Assembly: GCF_041435215.1 (NCBI RefSeq)
Contig: NZ_CP108394.1
Coordinates: 620,001-684,000 of the forward strand
Source of the DNA: Streptomyces sp. NBC_01314
GTDB taxonomy: Bacteria; Actinomycetota; Actinomycetes; Streptomycetales; Streptomycetaceae
Length of the DNA: 64,000 bases
Direction of reading: 5' to 3'
Under the pieces are notes generated by a model. The model was given only the letters and a program-made list of their open reading frames with translations. It was not told the DNA's origin and searched no databases. Positions within the stretch are counted from its first letter, which is position 1. Every line of letters starts with the position of its first letter. Shown here piece by piece: positions 24,991 to 34,454 of the stretch. The position numbers and the translations under genes were made by a program.

Positions 24991-25647
24991 CCTGTCAGCC
25001 CGGTCGAGCTCGGCGTAGGCGACACGCTCCTGGTGGAAGATGGACTCCTCCTCCGCGGCGACGAAATACGGGAAGCCCATCCGCCCGACCGCTCGGACCC
25101 GGGTGGGGTCGACGCGGCCGGGGGCGGACATGACCGAGTCGTCGGTCGTGATGCAGACGACCTCGGCGAGCACGATGTGCACGCCCGAGAAGCAGGTGGT
25201 GTGGTCGCCGCGGTCGATCACCTCGTGCACACGGCATTCCAGGTGCGCGGGGCTGTCGGCCAGCGACGGCGTGTCGAGGACCTGTGAGGGCACGGCTCGC
25301 CAGTCGGCGACGTCCATCTCGCTGACGCCGCGGGGGTATTCGCGGGCCACCGCCTCGATGTGCTCGGCGATCTCGACGGTGGTGACGTTGACGACGAACT
25401 CGCCCGTGCGCTCGATGTTGAGCCAGGTGTCCTTCGGCTGGGGTGTGTCCTGCCGAAGGGCGCCGATGGTGACGGCGATCAGCGGCGGTTCGCCGCTCAC
25501 CGGCATGTAGTAGCTGTACGGCGCGACGTTGACTCCTCCGTCCGGGTCGAGCGTGGTGATCATCGCGATCGGCCGCGGAACCACCAGTTGCGAGAGCAGG
25601 CCCTGCTTCTGGGCCGGCGGGCGGCCGGACATGTGGATGACGTTCAA
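24979..25647 (-). CDS. Flavin reductase-like FMN-binding protein
   Basis: This 222-residue member of the flavin reductase-like family (DIM6/NTAB type) has VVPRPIAMITTLDPDGGVNVAPYSYY, FVVNVTTVEIAEHI and ECRVHEVIDRGDHTTCFSGVH. Some relatives are flavin-linked esterases or reductases. TTG 25647 is the likely start because AAGGAG lies 8 bases before it; the next ATG is six codons in. It follows the amidohydrolase gene by 13 bases, so the three genes 28068-24979 form one operon. Confidence 0.85.
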   Translation of the reverse strand: MNVIHMSGRPPAQKQGLLSQLVVPRPIAMITTLDPDGGVNVAPYSYYMPVSGEPPLIAVTIGALRQDTPQPKDTWLNIERTGEFVVNVTTVEIAEHIEAVAREYPRGVSEMDVADWRAVPSQVLDTPSLADSPAHLECRVHEVIDRGDHTTCFSGVHIVLAEVVCITTDDSVMSAPGRVDPTRVRAVGRMGFPYFVAAEEESIFHQERVAYAELDRADRSAN

Positions 25648-25660
25648 CGGATGGTCTCCT

Positions 25661-27040
25661 TCACTGGGTGCCCGCCGGCTGTGTCGGCCAGGTCGGGCGG
25701 GGCGTGATGCCGGCGCGTCGCAGGAGGGCGGCGGATCGCTCGGCGGCGGCCTCGGCGACGGCAGATAGGTCGATGCCGGTCGGACGCCGGTCGCGGACGA
25801 CCACGCGGCCGTCGACCAGCACGTCACGGACGGTGCGCGAGACGTGGCCCCAGACGAGCTGGCGGGCGAGATCGCCCCGGGGCATCCAGGCGGGGTCGCC
25901 GGTGTCGAGTACGACGAGGTCGGCGGCCTTGCCGACCTCGAGGGAGCCGATCCGCTCGCCGAGACCGATCGCCTCGGCGCCGTCGACCGTCGCGAGCGCG
26001 AACGCCTGCTCGGCGCGGATCGGGTCGGGCAGGTCACGGTCGCGTTCGAGGCCGGCGAACAGGTAGGCGGCCAGGAGGACGTCCGGGGCGTCGCCGGCGT
26101 TGTGGGCATCGCAGCCGAGCGCCACCCGGCCGCCCCGGCGCACCAGCTCGGCGTGGCGCGAGGCGCGGGTGTAGCCCTGGGCGAGGCGCAGGTAGGCCCC
26201 GGGGCAGGCGGCGACCGCGGTACGGGTGTCGAGGATCGCGTCGACCTCCGCGTCGTCGAGCCACACTGCGTGGCCCAGCAGCAGGCGCGGGCCGAGTACT
26301 CCCAGCTCGGCGAAGTGGACCACCGGTCGACGCCCGCAGCGCTGGGCGTAGGCCTCGATGTCGGCGGGTCCCGGCGAGACGTGCCAGGTCAGTCCGGTGT
26401 CGAGCCGCTCGGCCAGGTTCGCCGCTCCGACGAAGAGTTCGTCGCTGGCGAGGTCGTGGCCGACGAGTGTCACCCATCCGGTGACCGGCCCGGTGGCCGG
26501 CAGGGACCGGACGATGTCCTCCTGCCTTGCGAGTACCTCGTCGGCGGGCGCGCCGAACGGCACGCCCTCGGCGTCCCAGCCCCAGCCGCCGACCCGCGCG
26601 CGGATACCCACGGTGCCCAACCCAGCGGCGACTCGTTCCGGGTAGGCCACCGTGCCCGGCTCCAGCACGGTGGTGATGCCCCGGGACAGGCAGTCGACGG
26701 CGGTGATGGTCGCGGCCAGTTCGTCGTCGTCACCGTCGGCGTGGGCGTGCAGCGGGACGATCCAGTCGAAGATCGATGACTGTGAGCTGATGTGATCCGG
26801 GATCGTGCTGCGCACGAGGGGATCGACGGTCGTGTGCTGGTGGGCGTCGACAAGACCGGGGATCACCACACAGCCCGACGCGTCGATCTCCTGCGCGCCC
26901 GGGAAGCGGGCGCGCAGTTCCTCGGCCGTGCCGAGTGCGGCGATGCTGTCCCCGGACACGGCGACCGTAGCGCCGGTGAGGACCCGCCGCGCGGAGTCCA
27001 TGGTGACGACGTCGCCGCCCACGATCAGCAGATCGGTCAT
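25661..27040 (-). CDS. Amidohydrolase (TRZ/ATZ, cytosine/guanine-deaminase-like)
   Basis: The 459-residue protein has the amidohydrolase scaffold of the ATZ/TRZ and 8-oxoguanine deaminase branch: GLVDAHQHTT (metal HxH), TWHVSPG, GHAVWL and GCDAHNAG, followed by a small beta-sandwich ending GHVSRTVRDVLVDGRVV. Members deaminate or dechlorinate N-heterocycles such as triazines, purines and pyrimidines. ATG 27040 overlaps the upstream dehydrogenase stop. With the nucleoside-type importer next door it points to a nitrogen-heterocyclic substrate, which is inference. Confidence 0.88.
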   Translation of the reverse strand: MTDLLIVGGDVVTMDSARRVLTGATVAVSGDSIAALGTAEELRARFPGAQEIDASGCVVIPGLVDAHQHTTVDPLVRSTIPDHISSQSSIFDWIVPLHAHADGDDDELAATITAVDCLSRGITTVLEPGTVAYPERVAAGLGTVGIRARVGGWGWDAEGVPFGAPADEVLARQEDIVRSLPATGPVTGWVTLVGHDLASDELFVGAANLAERLDTGLTWHVSPGPADIEAYAQRCGRRPVVHFAELGVLGPRLLLGHAVWLDDAEVDAILDTRTAVAACPGAYLRLAQGYTRASRHAELVRRGGRVALGCDAHNAGDAPDVLLAAYLFAGLERDRDLPDPIRAEQAFALATVDGAEAIGLGERIGSLEVGKAADLVVLDTGDPAWMPRGDLARQLVWGHVSRTVRDVLVDGRVVVRDRRPTGIDLSAVAEAAAERSAALLRRAGITPRPTWPTQPAGTQ

Positions 27041-28068
27041 GGCGTGATCACGACCTTTCCAATGGTGTCGCGGGCGCCGAGCACGTCCCATGCCTCGGCG
27101 AGATCCTCGAGCGGGAACTGGGCGGCGGTGGGCAGGTGCAGGCCGGCGGAGAAGCAGGCTGACGTGGCGGCGACGAAGTCGGCCGAGGTGTAGCCGCCGG
27201 CGCCCAGCAGTTTGAGGCCGCGGTGGAAGACCTCTCTGAGCGAGAACGACACCTGGTCGCCGCTGGTGTTGCCCAGCAGCACCACACGCCCGCGGATGCC
27301 GAGGCAGTCCAGTGAGGTGCGCCAGGTGCTGGTGCCGACGTGGTCCAGGACCAGGTCCGCTCCGGCGCCGTCGGTGAAGGCGGTCACCGCTTTCACCGGG
27401 TCGGGTTCGTCGTTGCGCAGGGCCAGGTCCGCACCGGCCGCGCGGGCCGCGGCCAGCTTCGCGTCGCTGCCCGCGAACGCGACGACCGAGGCACCGGCCT
27501 GCTTGGCCAGCGCGATGGCCGCCAGGCTGACGGGACTGGCGGCCGCGTGCACGACGAGGGCTTCACCGGCATCCAGCGCTCCGACGGTGTGCACCGCGTG
27601 CCACGCCGTCGCGAAGGCGGTGGGCAGGGTGACAGCCGCGGCGAGCGGTAGGGACGCCGGTACCCGGACGATCGATTCGGCAGACGCCAGGACGTATGCG
27701 GCGAGCGCTCCGGGAGTGTTGCCGCCGAGGATGCGCGGGCTGACGCAGTACGCGCGATCGCCCACCGAGCAGCGCGGGCAGCCGCCGCAGCCCTGCGTGG
27801 GATCGGCGATGACCCGGTCACCGGGGGCTATGGAGCTGACCGCGGATCCGGTCGCCATCACCGTTCCGGCGAAGTCCATGCCCGGCACGTGCGGAAGGCG
27901 GAAGCCGGGGATCAGGCCCGGCCCCTTGCGCTGCAGCAGGTCCAGGCGGTTCAACCCGCAGTACGCGACCTCGACGACAACGTCGCGCGCACCGCACACC
28001 GGCTCCGGGACGTCCTGCAGGGACACGACCTCGGCTCCCCCGAAGTCGGTCTGCACCATCGCTCGCAC
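27037..28068 (-). CDS. Zinc-type MDR alcohol dehydrogenase/quinone oxidoreductase
   Basis: This 343-residue medium-chain dehydrogenase has a GroES-like half with four structural-zinc Cys in CGGCPRCSVGDRAYC and VAYCGLNRLDLL. The cofactor half includes VVHAAASPVSLAAIALAKQAG and VLLGNTSG. GTG 28068 is preferred because AGGAGG lies six bases before it. A palindromic island operator sits about 20 bp further upstream. It is the first gene of an operon with the amidohydrolase and the flavin-reductase-like protein. Confidence 0.88.
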   Translation of the reverse strand: MRAMVQTDFGGAEVVSLQDVPEPVCGARDVVVEVAYCGLNRLDLLQRKGPGLIPGFRLPHVPGMDFAGTVMATGSAVSSIAPGDRVIADPTQGCGGCPRCSVGDRAYCVSPRILGGNTPGALAAYVLASAESIVRVPASLPLAAAVTLPTAFATAWHAVHTVGALDAGEALVVHAAASPVSLAAIALAKQAGASVVAFAGSDAKLAAARAAGADLALRNDEPDPVKAVTAFTDGAGADLVLDHVGTSTWRTSLDCLGIRGRVVLLGNTSGDQVSFSLREVFHRGLKLLGAGGYTSADFVAATSACFSAGLHLPTAAQFPLEDLAEAWDVLGARDTIGKVVITP

Positions 28069-28089
28069 CCTGACCCTCCTCACCTCGGC

Positions 28090-28109
28090 CGTCTCGCATT
28101 GCGAGGCGG
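28090..28109. promoter_or_regulatory. Palindromic form of the island operator
   Basis: CGTCTCGCA followed by TTGCGAGGCG gives two TGCGAG half-sites face to face (CTCGCA-T-TGCGAG at 28093-28105), 20 bp before the MDR dehydrogenase start. The half-site matches the other operators but the spacing differs. Confidence 0.55.
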
Positions 28110-28297
28110 TGGAACGCATTGTGGGGCCACTCTGCCCATGGTGAACAGTGCTGTCAACGCTTGTATGGAAAAACTGGGTTTCGTCGCCGTTTCACCTGTT
28201 CCAAAGGCTCACCACGCAGGCCGCGGGTCGGCGGAAGCGGGTGCGGACGCATGCGGCACACCGCCCTGGCCGTAGCGAGGGGCAGTTCAGTGACGGC

Positions 28298-29488
28298 TCA
28301 GACCGGCTCGTCGTCGCCGCGCGATCGCTGATCGTCGGCCGCGAGCAGGTCAAGCGCCGCGAGCGCCAGGTGCAACTCCGCCGAGGCGGCGGGAAGCAGG
28401 GGGTCCGTGCCGAGAAGATTCTTGATCTGGCGAACCCGGTAGCCCACCGAGTTGCGGTGGAGATGGAGCTGTTCGGACACGCTCTGCCGACTGCCCTTCT
28501 CGGCCAGCCAGGCGCGGAGAGTGGCCATCAGCTCCGGACGCTGCCGGACCGGCCCCAGATGCGCCTCAACATACGCTTCCAGCTGCGCGCGCGGGAGGGA
28601 CAGCAGTACCTGGACGACCCCGCCGCCGCCGAAGGTGAGCAGCGGGACGCGCCGGGCCCGGGCCAGACCGAGCAGCCGTTCGGCCTCGGTGAAGGACCGG
28701 GCCAGACCGATGGGCGAGTCGGGGTGGGAGCCGCTCGCCGCGACGACGTGGTCGCCGGCGGACTCGTCGCCCGTCATGAGGCGCAGCCGGCTTCGCAGGC
28801 GGGCGAGCACGGCCTCGCCGGTCACCACCGTCCACGCCGTGCGCGCCTCCTGCTGCACAGGGTGCTCCAGCCAGGCGATGGCCGTCGACCAGGCACGCAG
28901 ACGGGAGCCGCTGTAGTGCAGTACGGCGCCGGCCGGCGGTCGCCGCAGATCGATCCCCAGTCCCGCGGCCGCCGCCCACACCGAGGGGCTCACCGTCCCG
29001 GACCGCAGCGCGGCGACGACGTCGGCCGGTGTGTACTGCGACGAGACCTCGGCCGAGCCGTCCCCCGCGCGCACCGCGTCGATGAGCAGCGCGGTGACGG
29101 CGGCACCCGCCAGCGCCTGCGTGCGCGGATCGCCGGGACCGACGATCAGCAGCACACCGGCCACCGTCGCCCCCGCACGCACGGCCAGCGCCGTGGCCCG
29201 CAGGCCGTCCAGCGTGTCGACCACCGGTCCGGCCGCGCCGGTGAGCACCCCGTCCGCCACCGTGACGGCGACTCCGGATCCGCCGTCGGTGGTCGCCAGC
29301 GGCACGCCCTCGGCGGACAGCAGCCGCATCTGCCGACCGGTCGCCCGGACCAGCGTTCGGAGCACGTCCGAGCGCGCGGCGCCGGCGAGCACGGCCTCGG
29401 TCAGTTCCCGCTCCAGCACGGCCGATTCGGCGTCCGGCCCTGCCCGCTCCCGGGCCGGTCCGGTCCGCGCTTCGGCGATGGTTCCCAT
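28298..29488 (-). CDS. PucR/CdaR-type transcriptional regulator
   Basis: This 396-residue protein ends in the PucR-family helix-turn-helix (LHLHRNSVGYRVRQIKNLLG, about residues 345-365) preceded by a GGDEF-like/CdaR middle region. The N-terminal part may sense a ligand. PucR proteins control purine and related catabolism or sugar-diacid use. It is last in a two-gene minus-strand unit, 11 bases after the aldehyde dehydrogenase stop. Its ATG has no strong ribosome-binding site, so it may depend on coupling. Confidence 0.85.
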   Translation of the reverse strand: MGTIAEARTGPARERAGPDAESAVLERELTEAVLAGAARSDVLRTLVRATGRQMRLLSAEGVPLATTDGGSGVAVTVADGVLTGAAGPVVDTLDGLRATALAVRAGATVAGVLLIVGPGDPRTQALAGAAVTALLIDAVRAGDGSAEVSSQYTPADVVAALRSGTVSPSVWAAAAGLGIDLRRPPAGAVLHYSGSRLRAWSTAIAWLEHPVQQEARTAWTVVTGEAVLARLRSRLRLMTGDESAGDHVVAASGSHPDSPIGLARSFTEAERLLGLARARRVPLLTFGGGGVVQVLLSLPRAQLEAYVEAHLGPVRQRPELMATLRAWLAEKGSRQSVSEQLHLHRNSVGYRVRQIKNLLGTDPLLPAASAELHLALAALDLLAADDQRSRGDDEPV

Positions 29489-29499
29489 GGTGTCGTGTT

Positions 29500-30945
29500 T
29501 CAGCGGGCCAACAACCGGATGGCCACGCCTTTCTCCTGGGTGTACTCGCGCAGCGCTCCGTACCCGCCGCCCCGGCTGAAGCCGCTGTCCTTCTGCATGT
29601 TGAACGGGAAGCCGATCACTCCCGCGTCGTGGAACTGGTTGACCGCCACCTGTCCGGAGCGGACGTCCTTCGCCAGCCGCAGCGCCCGGGAGACGTCGTT
29701 GGTCCAGATACAGGCCAGCAGGCCGAAGTCCGTCGCGTTCATCAGCTCGGTCGCCTCGGCCGTGTCTCGGAAGGACTGGACGGCGAGAACCGGGCCGAAG
29801 ACCTCCTCGCGGGCGACGCGCATGCCCGCGTCCACACCGTCGTACACGGTCGGCTGGACGAACCACCCGTCGCCGGTGGGTGCGCCACCGGTGACCAGCC
29901 GCGCCCCCTCGCGAGGGGTGTCCTCCAGGAATCCGCTGACGCGGGCGAACTGCGCGGCGCTGACCAGCGGCCCCATGTCCAGGTCGGCGTCCCAGGGCCC
30001 CGTCTTGACCGCGGCCATGGCGGCTGCGACCCGCTCCACGACCTCGTCGTGCACCGAGGCCTGCACGAGCAGCCGGGAACCGGCGTAGCAGTTCTGCCCC
30101 GCGTTCTCGGTGATCGAGGCGACGACCGCCTCGATCGCCGTGTCGAGGTCGGCGTCGGCGAACAGCACGTTCGGCGACTTGCCGCCGAGTTCGAGCTTCA
30201 CCGGGACGAGGTTCTGCGCGGCGGCCGTCATGATCGCCCGCCCGGTGGCGGTGGAGCCGACGAAGCTGATGTGGTCCACGCCCGGGTGCGAGGTCAGCGC
30301 GGCGCCCGCATCGGGGCCGCCCGCGACGACGTTGATCACCCCCGGCGGGAAGCCGGCGCGGCGGGCGAGTTCGGCGAGTGCGAACGGGGTCAGCGGCGCG
30401 ATCTCGGACGGCTTGAGAACGACCGTGTTCCCGGCGGCGAGCGCCGGCGCGACGTTCGCGGCCATGAGCACGGCCGGCACGTTCCACGGGATGACGACGG
30501 CGCACACGCCGTACGGCTCGGGAACCGTGTAGCCCAGGTAGTCGGGGCTGCGGGTCGGCAGTGTGACCCCGGTGAGCTTGTCGGCCGCGCCCGCGAAGTA
30601 GTTGACGATGTCGTGGGCGATGTAGATGTTCGTCCGGCCCCCGGACAGTGGCTTGCCCACGTCCTGGGCCTCGACGGCGGCCAGCGCCTCGACGTCGGCG
30701 AGGATCAGGTCGGCCCAGCGCCGGATCAGTGTCCCGCGCTCGCTGGGGTTGGTCGCAGCCCAGGCAGGGGATGCGCGGCGCGCCGCGGCGACCGCGTCGT
30801 CGACATCGGCTCCGCCCGACAGCGCCACCTTGGTGATCACCTGCTGGGTGGCCGGATCGACGATGTCCAGGGTGTCGCCGTCACGGGCCGCGACCCACTC
30901 GCCGTCGATGAAGTGCTTGGAGGAAGGGAAGTCAACAGCAGCCAT
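29500..30945 (-). CDS. Aldehyde dehydrogenase (NAD(P)+)
   Basis: The 481-residue enzyme has the ALDH active site: Glu in LELGGKSP (about residue 254) and Cys in ENAGQNCYAGSR (about 288), with the cofactor motif FVGSTATGR and EEVFGPVL near the C-terminus. It oxidises an aldehyde to the acid. ATG 30945 has AAGG seven bases before it. An island operator with a TTGACA box lies 30-50 bp upstream, shared with the divergent alcohol dehydrogenase gene, so alcohol-to-aldehyde-to-acid oxidation is coordinated. Confidence 0.94.
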   Translation of the reverse strand: MAAVDFPSSKHFIDGEWVAARDGDTLDIVDPATQQVITKVALSGGADVDDAVAAARRASPAWAATNPSERGTLIRRWADLILADVEALAAVEAQDVGKPLSGGRTNIYIAHDIVNYFAGAADKLTGVTLPTRSPDYLGYTVPEPYGVCAVVIPWNVPAVLMAANVAPALAAGNTVVLKPSEIAPLTPFALAELARRAGFPPGVINVVAGGPDAGAALTSHPGVDHISFVGSTATGRAIMTAAAQNLVPVKLELGGKSPNVLFADADLDTAIEAVVASITENAGQNCYAGSRLLVQASVHDEVVERVAAAMAAVKTGPWDADLDMGPLVSAAQFARVSGFLEDTPREGARLVTGGAPTGDGWFVQPTVYDGVDAGMRVAREEVFGPVLAVQSFRDTAEATELMNATDFGLLACIWTNDVSRALRLAKDVRSGQVAVNQFHDAGVIGFPFNMQKDSGFSRGGGYGALREYTQEKGVAIRLLAR

Positions 30946-30967
30946 ACGTGAACCTTGACCGACCTTG

Positions 30968-30994
30968 TCACGCATGTCAAGATGCGATCTCGCA
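30968..30994. promoter_or_regulatory. Island operator between divergent ALDH and ADH genes
   Basis: On the minus strand TGCGAGATCGCAT (30994-30982) is followed by TTGACA (30980-30975) and TGCGTGA starting 20 bp after the first half-site. This is the same order as at 16104-16130. It lies in the 72-bp gap between the aldehyde dehydrogenase and alcohol dehydrogenase starts. Confidence 0.7.
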
Positions 30995-31017
30995 ATGTGA
31001 GTCACTGAGGAGCCCCT

Positions 31018-32100
31018 GTGCGCGCCACCGCCGCTCTGCTGGAGCAACCCGGACAGCCGTTCGTCCTGACCGAGGTGGACCTGGAGGAGCCCCGTCCCGA
31101 CGAGGTGCTCGTCCGCGTAGTCGGCGTCGGCATCTGCGGCACCGACCTCGAGTTCGCCACCTTCTTCCCCACACCGGCGCTGCTCGGGCACGAGGGGTCG
31201 GGCGTCGTCGAGAAGGTCGGCGCGCACGTCACCTCCGTACGCCCGGGCGACACCGTCACCATGTCCTTCGCCTCGTGCGGCACGTGCGCTCTGTGCCGCA
31301 CCGGCTCGCCCGCCTACTGCCGCAGCTTCGACGCGGTGAACTTCTCCGGCCGCCGCCCCGACGGCTCCACCGCCGTGACCCATGAGGGGCGGGAGGTCAA
31401 CGCCCACTTCCTTGGCCAGTCGTCGTTCGCCAGCCACGTCGTCGCACCGGAGCGGGCGGTCGTGAAGATCGACCCGTCGCTGGACCTGCTGCGGGCCGGA
31501 CCCTTCGGCTGTGGGTTCCAGACCGGGGCCGGGGGCGTGCTCAACGTGCTGCAGCCGCGCCCCGGCTCGTCGATCGCGATTTTCGGGGCGGGGGCTGTCG
31601 GCGTGGCCGCCGTCATCGCCGCCTCGCTGAGCGGCTGCGCGGTCGTCGCCGCCGTCGACGTGAACCCGGCCAAACTGGAGGCGGCACGCGGCTTCGGGGC
31701 TACGCACACCGTCGACTCCTCGGCCGGACCGGCCGCCGAGCAGTTGGCCGCCCTCGTCCCCGAGGGGTTCGACTTCGTGATCGACACGACCGGCCACGCG
31801 GACGTCCTGCGCACCGCGGTGGAGTCCCTCGGGCCGCTCGGCCACGCCGGGGTCATCGGCATCGGCCCGAGCGAGTCGATGAGTTTCGAGTGGCGCAGCA
31901 TCCTCAACGGGCGCAGCGTCACCGGCATCATCGCCGGGTCCAGCGTGCCGCAGCTGTTCCTGCCCCAGTTGCTCGAACTCAACGCCAAGGGCCGGTTCCC
32001 GGTCGAGAAGATGATCACCTACTTCCCGTTCGAGCAGATCAACGACGCCGTCGCTGCGGTCCGGTCCGGCTCGGTCGGCAAGGCCGTGCTGACCTTCTGA
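31018..32100 (+). CDS. Zinc-dependent (aryl-)alcohol dehydrogenase
   Basis: This 360-residue MDR enzyme has zinc ligands in GICGTDLE and LLGHEGSG, the third in PFGCGFQTGAG (typical of aryl-alcohol dehydrogenases), structural-zinc Cys in CGTCALCRTGSPAYC, and a Rossmann motif GAGAVGVAA. It should oxidise an aromatic or allylic alcohol to the aldehyde that the divergent aldehyde dehydrogenase then uses. GTG 31018 is preceded by GAGGAG. The P450-reductase gene follows 131 bp downstream on the same strand. Confidence 0.92.
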   Translation: MRATAALLEQPGQPFVLTEVDLEEPRPDEVLVRVVGVGICGTDLEFATFFPTPALLGHEGSGVVEKVGAHVTSVRPGDTVTMSFASCGTCALCRTGSPAYCRSFDAVNFSGRRPDGSTAVTHEGREVNAHFLGQSSFASHVVAPERAVVKIDPSLDLLRAGPFGCGFQTGAGGVLNVLQPRPGSSIAIFGAGAVGVAAVIAASLSGCAVVAAVDVNPAKLEAARGFGATHTVDSSAGPAAEQLAALVPEGFDFVIDTTGHADVLRTAVESLGPLGHAGVIGIGPSESMSFEWRSILNGRSVTGIIAGSSVPQLFLPQLLELNAKGRFPVEKMITYFPFEQINDAVAAVRSGSVGKAVLTF

Positions 32101-32231
32101 GCGTCGTCCACGAGACGTTGTCGCAGGCAGCGGCACACCTTAGGGTGGCCGACGCAGATGAGGCAGCAGTCATCCGGTGGCGCGGCCGGCCAACACCGCG
32201 CAGAAGACCGAGCACGTGGAGCGTGCCCTTC

Positions 32232-34433
32232 ATGTCCGCCGACATCGACTTCGACCACCACTCCGACGAGGCCAACGCCGATCCGGTCGCCTACTACGCG
32301 CGGCTGCGCGAGACCTGCCCGGTAGGCCGATCCGCCGCCTACGGCGGCTTCACCTACACGACGCGGTATGCCGACGTGGCCCGCATCGCCCGCGACGACG
32401 AGACGTTCTCCTCGGCCCGCAGCGACCATGGCGGCCAGGGGGTCGGCATCGTCATCCCCAAGGGACCGGGGCTCGATCAGTATCCGATCGAGCTCGACCC
32501 GCCGCGTTCGACCGAGTACCGGCAACTGATCAACCCGCTGCTCACCCCGGAGGCGGTCGAGCACCTGGTGCCCATGATCGAGCGCCATGCCGCCCGTGTC
32601 GTGGACGACTTCATCGAGCTCGGCTCCTGCGACTTCGTGCGCGACCTCACCAACCCGCTGCCGGCCGCGGTGACCTTGGACTGGCTCGGTTTCCCCGAGG
32701 AGGACTGGGCGAAGCTGGCCGGACCGATCCACGACATCTTCGCCGCCCCGGCCGCAAGCGAGCGCGCCGTGCGCGGGGCCGCCGGACTGGCGTACATGGA
32801 CCAGCGCATCCGTGAGCTGATCGCCGAGCGCCGGTCGGCGCCACAGGCCGACGCGGTCAGCGCGCTGGTGGCCGGCCGGCGCGGCGACGGCAGCGAGTTC
32901 GGCGAGGACGAGCTGGTGTCGGTGATCGGCCTGCTCATCGCCGGCGGCGTCGACACCACCACCTCCCTGACCGGATGGACGCTCGTCCACCTCGCCCGCC
33001 ACCCCGAGCAGCGCCAACAGCTGATCGATTCCCCCGATCTGCTGGACACCGCGACCGAGGAGTTCCTCCGCGCGTTCGCCCCCTCCCAGTCGATGGCCCG
33101 TACGGTCACCCAGGACGTCGAGGTCGGCGGATGCCCGATGCGCGCGGGCGACCGGGTGCTGATCCCGTGGGTCGCCGCGAACCACGACCCCGCAGTGTTC
33201 CCCGACCCCGAGCAGGTGCGGCTGGACCGCGACGCCAGCCGGCATCTCAGCTTCGGCATCGGCTCGCACCGGTGCGCCGGCGCACACCTCGCCCGGGCCA
33301 TGTTCCGCGCGATGATGACGCAGGTACTGACCCGGCTGCCCGACTACCGGGTGATCGAGGACGGGCTCGTCGCCTACCCGACACGCGGCAACCAGTCCGG
33401 CTGGGACGCGATCCCCGCGCTCTTCACGCCCGGTCCCCGGGCGGGCACGGCGGCAGGCTCGGTCCGCGCGCTGACCACGCCCACCCCACTGCGGGTGACC
33501 GCGGTACGCGCCGTAGCCGAGGGTGTCGTCGCCGTCGACCTCGGCCTGCCGGACGGAGCCGAACTCCCCCCGTGGCGGCCCGGCGCGCACGTCGAGGTGC
33601 GGCTGCCTTCGGGCAGACTGCGTCAGTACTCGCTGTGCGGTGACCCCGCCGACGCCACGACGTGGCGCATCGGCGTCCTGCGCGAGCACCAGGGCCGGGG
33701 CGGGTCGGCCGAACTGCACGAACTGGCCCGCCCGGGAGCCACCTTCGCGGTACGCGGGCCGCGCAACCACTTCCCGCTCGTGCCGGCGGCGTCCTACCTG
33801 TTCATCGCCGGCGGCATCGGCGTCACACCCGTCCTCTCCATGGTCCGTGCGGCCGCCGGGCGCGGCACGCCCTTCGCCGTCGTGTACGGCGGACGCACCC
33901 GCTCGACGATGGCGTTCGCCGACGAGCTCTTCTCCGTCGCCGGCGACGCGCTCACCCTGCTCCCGCAGGACGAGGCCGGGCTGCCGGACCTTCCCCGGCT
34001 GCTGGGCGGGCTGGACGCGGACACCGCCGTCTACGCGTGCGGGCCGGCGCCGATGCTGGCGGCCGTCGAGCGGGAGTGCGCCCGTCTGGATCTCGCCGAC
34101 CGGCTGCATCTGGAGCGCTTCACGGCCGGCGACGGCCTTGAGACGGCGTTCGACGCCGCGGAGAACCGGACCTTCGCGGTCCAGCTCGCGCGTACGGGAG
34201 TCACGCTCACCGTGCCGGCCGACCGACGCCTCATCGAGGTCCTGCGCGACGCCGTGAGCGGCCTGTCCTACGACTGTGAGAAGGGATACTGCGGTGCCTG
34301 CGAGACCCGTGTGCTCGCCGGGACGCCGGAGCACCGGGACTCCGTGCTCAGCGACGAGGAACGCCTTGCCGGACGCACGATGATGATCTGTGTCGGCCGG
34401 TGTCAGGGCGACCGACTGGTCCTCGACATCTGA
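32232..34433 (+). CDS. Self-sufficient cytochrome P450 fused to a phthalate-dioxygenase-type reductase (CYP116-like)
   Basis: The 733-residue protein joins a P450 (about residues 1-400) to a reductase with FMN, NAD(P)H and C-terminal [2Fe-2S] domains. P450 landmarks are the I-helix AGGVDTTTS (237-245), ExxR in EEFLRAF (277-280) and the haem loop FGIGSHRCAG with Cys 348. The reductase shows RQYSLCG (FMN), FIAGGIGVTPVLSM (NAD) and CEKGYCGACETRVL (iron-sulfur). Electron supply is built in, so it can hydroxylate or O/N-dealkylate without partners. ATG 32232 has GGAG ten bases before it. It could prepare an alkoxylated aromatic for the Rieske/extradiol steps; that role is inferred. Confidence 0.94.
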   Translation: MSADIDFDHHSDEANADPVAYYARLRETCPVGRSAAYGGFTYTTRYADVARIARDDETFSSARSDHGGQGVGIVIPKGPGLDQYPIELDPPRSTEYRQLINPLLTPEAVEHLVPMIERHAARVVDDFIELGSCDFVRDLTNPLPAAVTLDWLGFPEEDWAKLAGPIHDIFAAPAASERAVRGAAGLAYMDQRIRELIAERRSAPQADAVSALVAGRRGDGSEFGEDELVSVIGLLIAGGVDTTTSLTGWTLVHLARHPEQRQQLIDSPDLLDTATEEFLRAFAPSQSMARTVTQDVEVGGCPMRAGDRVLIPWVAANHDPAVFPDPEQVRLDRDASRHLSFGIGSHRCAGAHLARAMFRAMMTQVLTRLPDYRVIEDGLVAYPTRGNQSGWDAIPALFTPGPRAGTAAGSVRALTTPTPLRVTAVRAVAEGVVAVDLGLPDGAELPPWRPGAHVEVRLPSGRLRQYSLCGDPADATTWRIGVLREHQGRGGSAELHELARPGATFAVRGPRNHFPLVPAASYLFIAGGIGVTPVLSMVRAAAGRGTPFAVVYGGRTRSTMAFADELFSVAGDALTLLPQDEAGLPDLPRLLGGLDADTAVYACGPAPMLAAVERECARLDLADRLHLERFTAGDGLETAFDAAENRTFAVQLARTGVTLTVPADRRLIEVLRDAVSGLSYDCEKGYCGACETRVLAGTPEHRDSVLSDEERLAGRTMMICVGRCQGDRLVLDI

Positions 34434-34454
34434 GCCGTCCTCGACATCTGAGCC
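34419..34454. repeat. 18-bp tandem duplication over the P450 stop codon
   Basis: GTCCTCGACATCTGAGCC occurs twice in direct succession (34419-34436, 34437-34454). The first copy encodes the last codons and the stop of the P450 gene; the second is untranslated. Confidence 0.75.
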
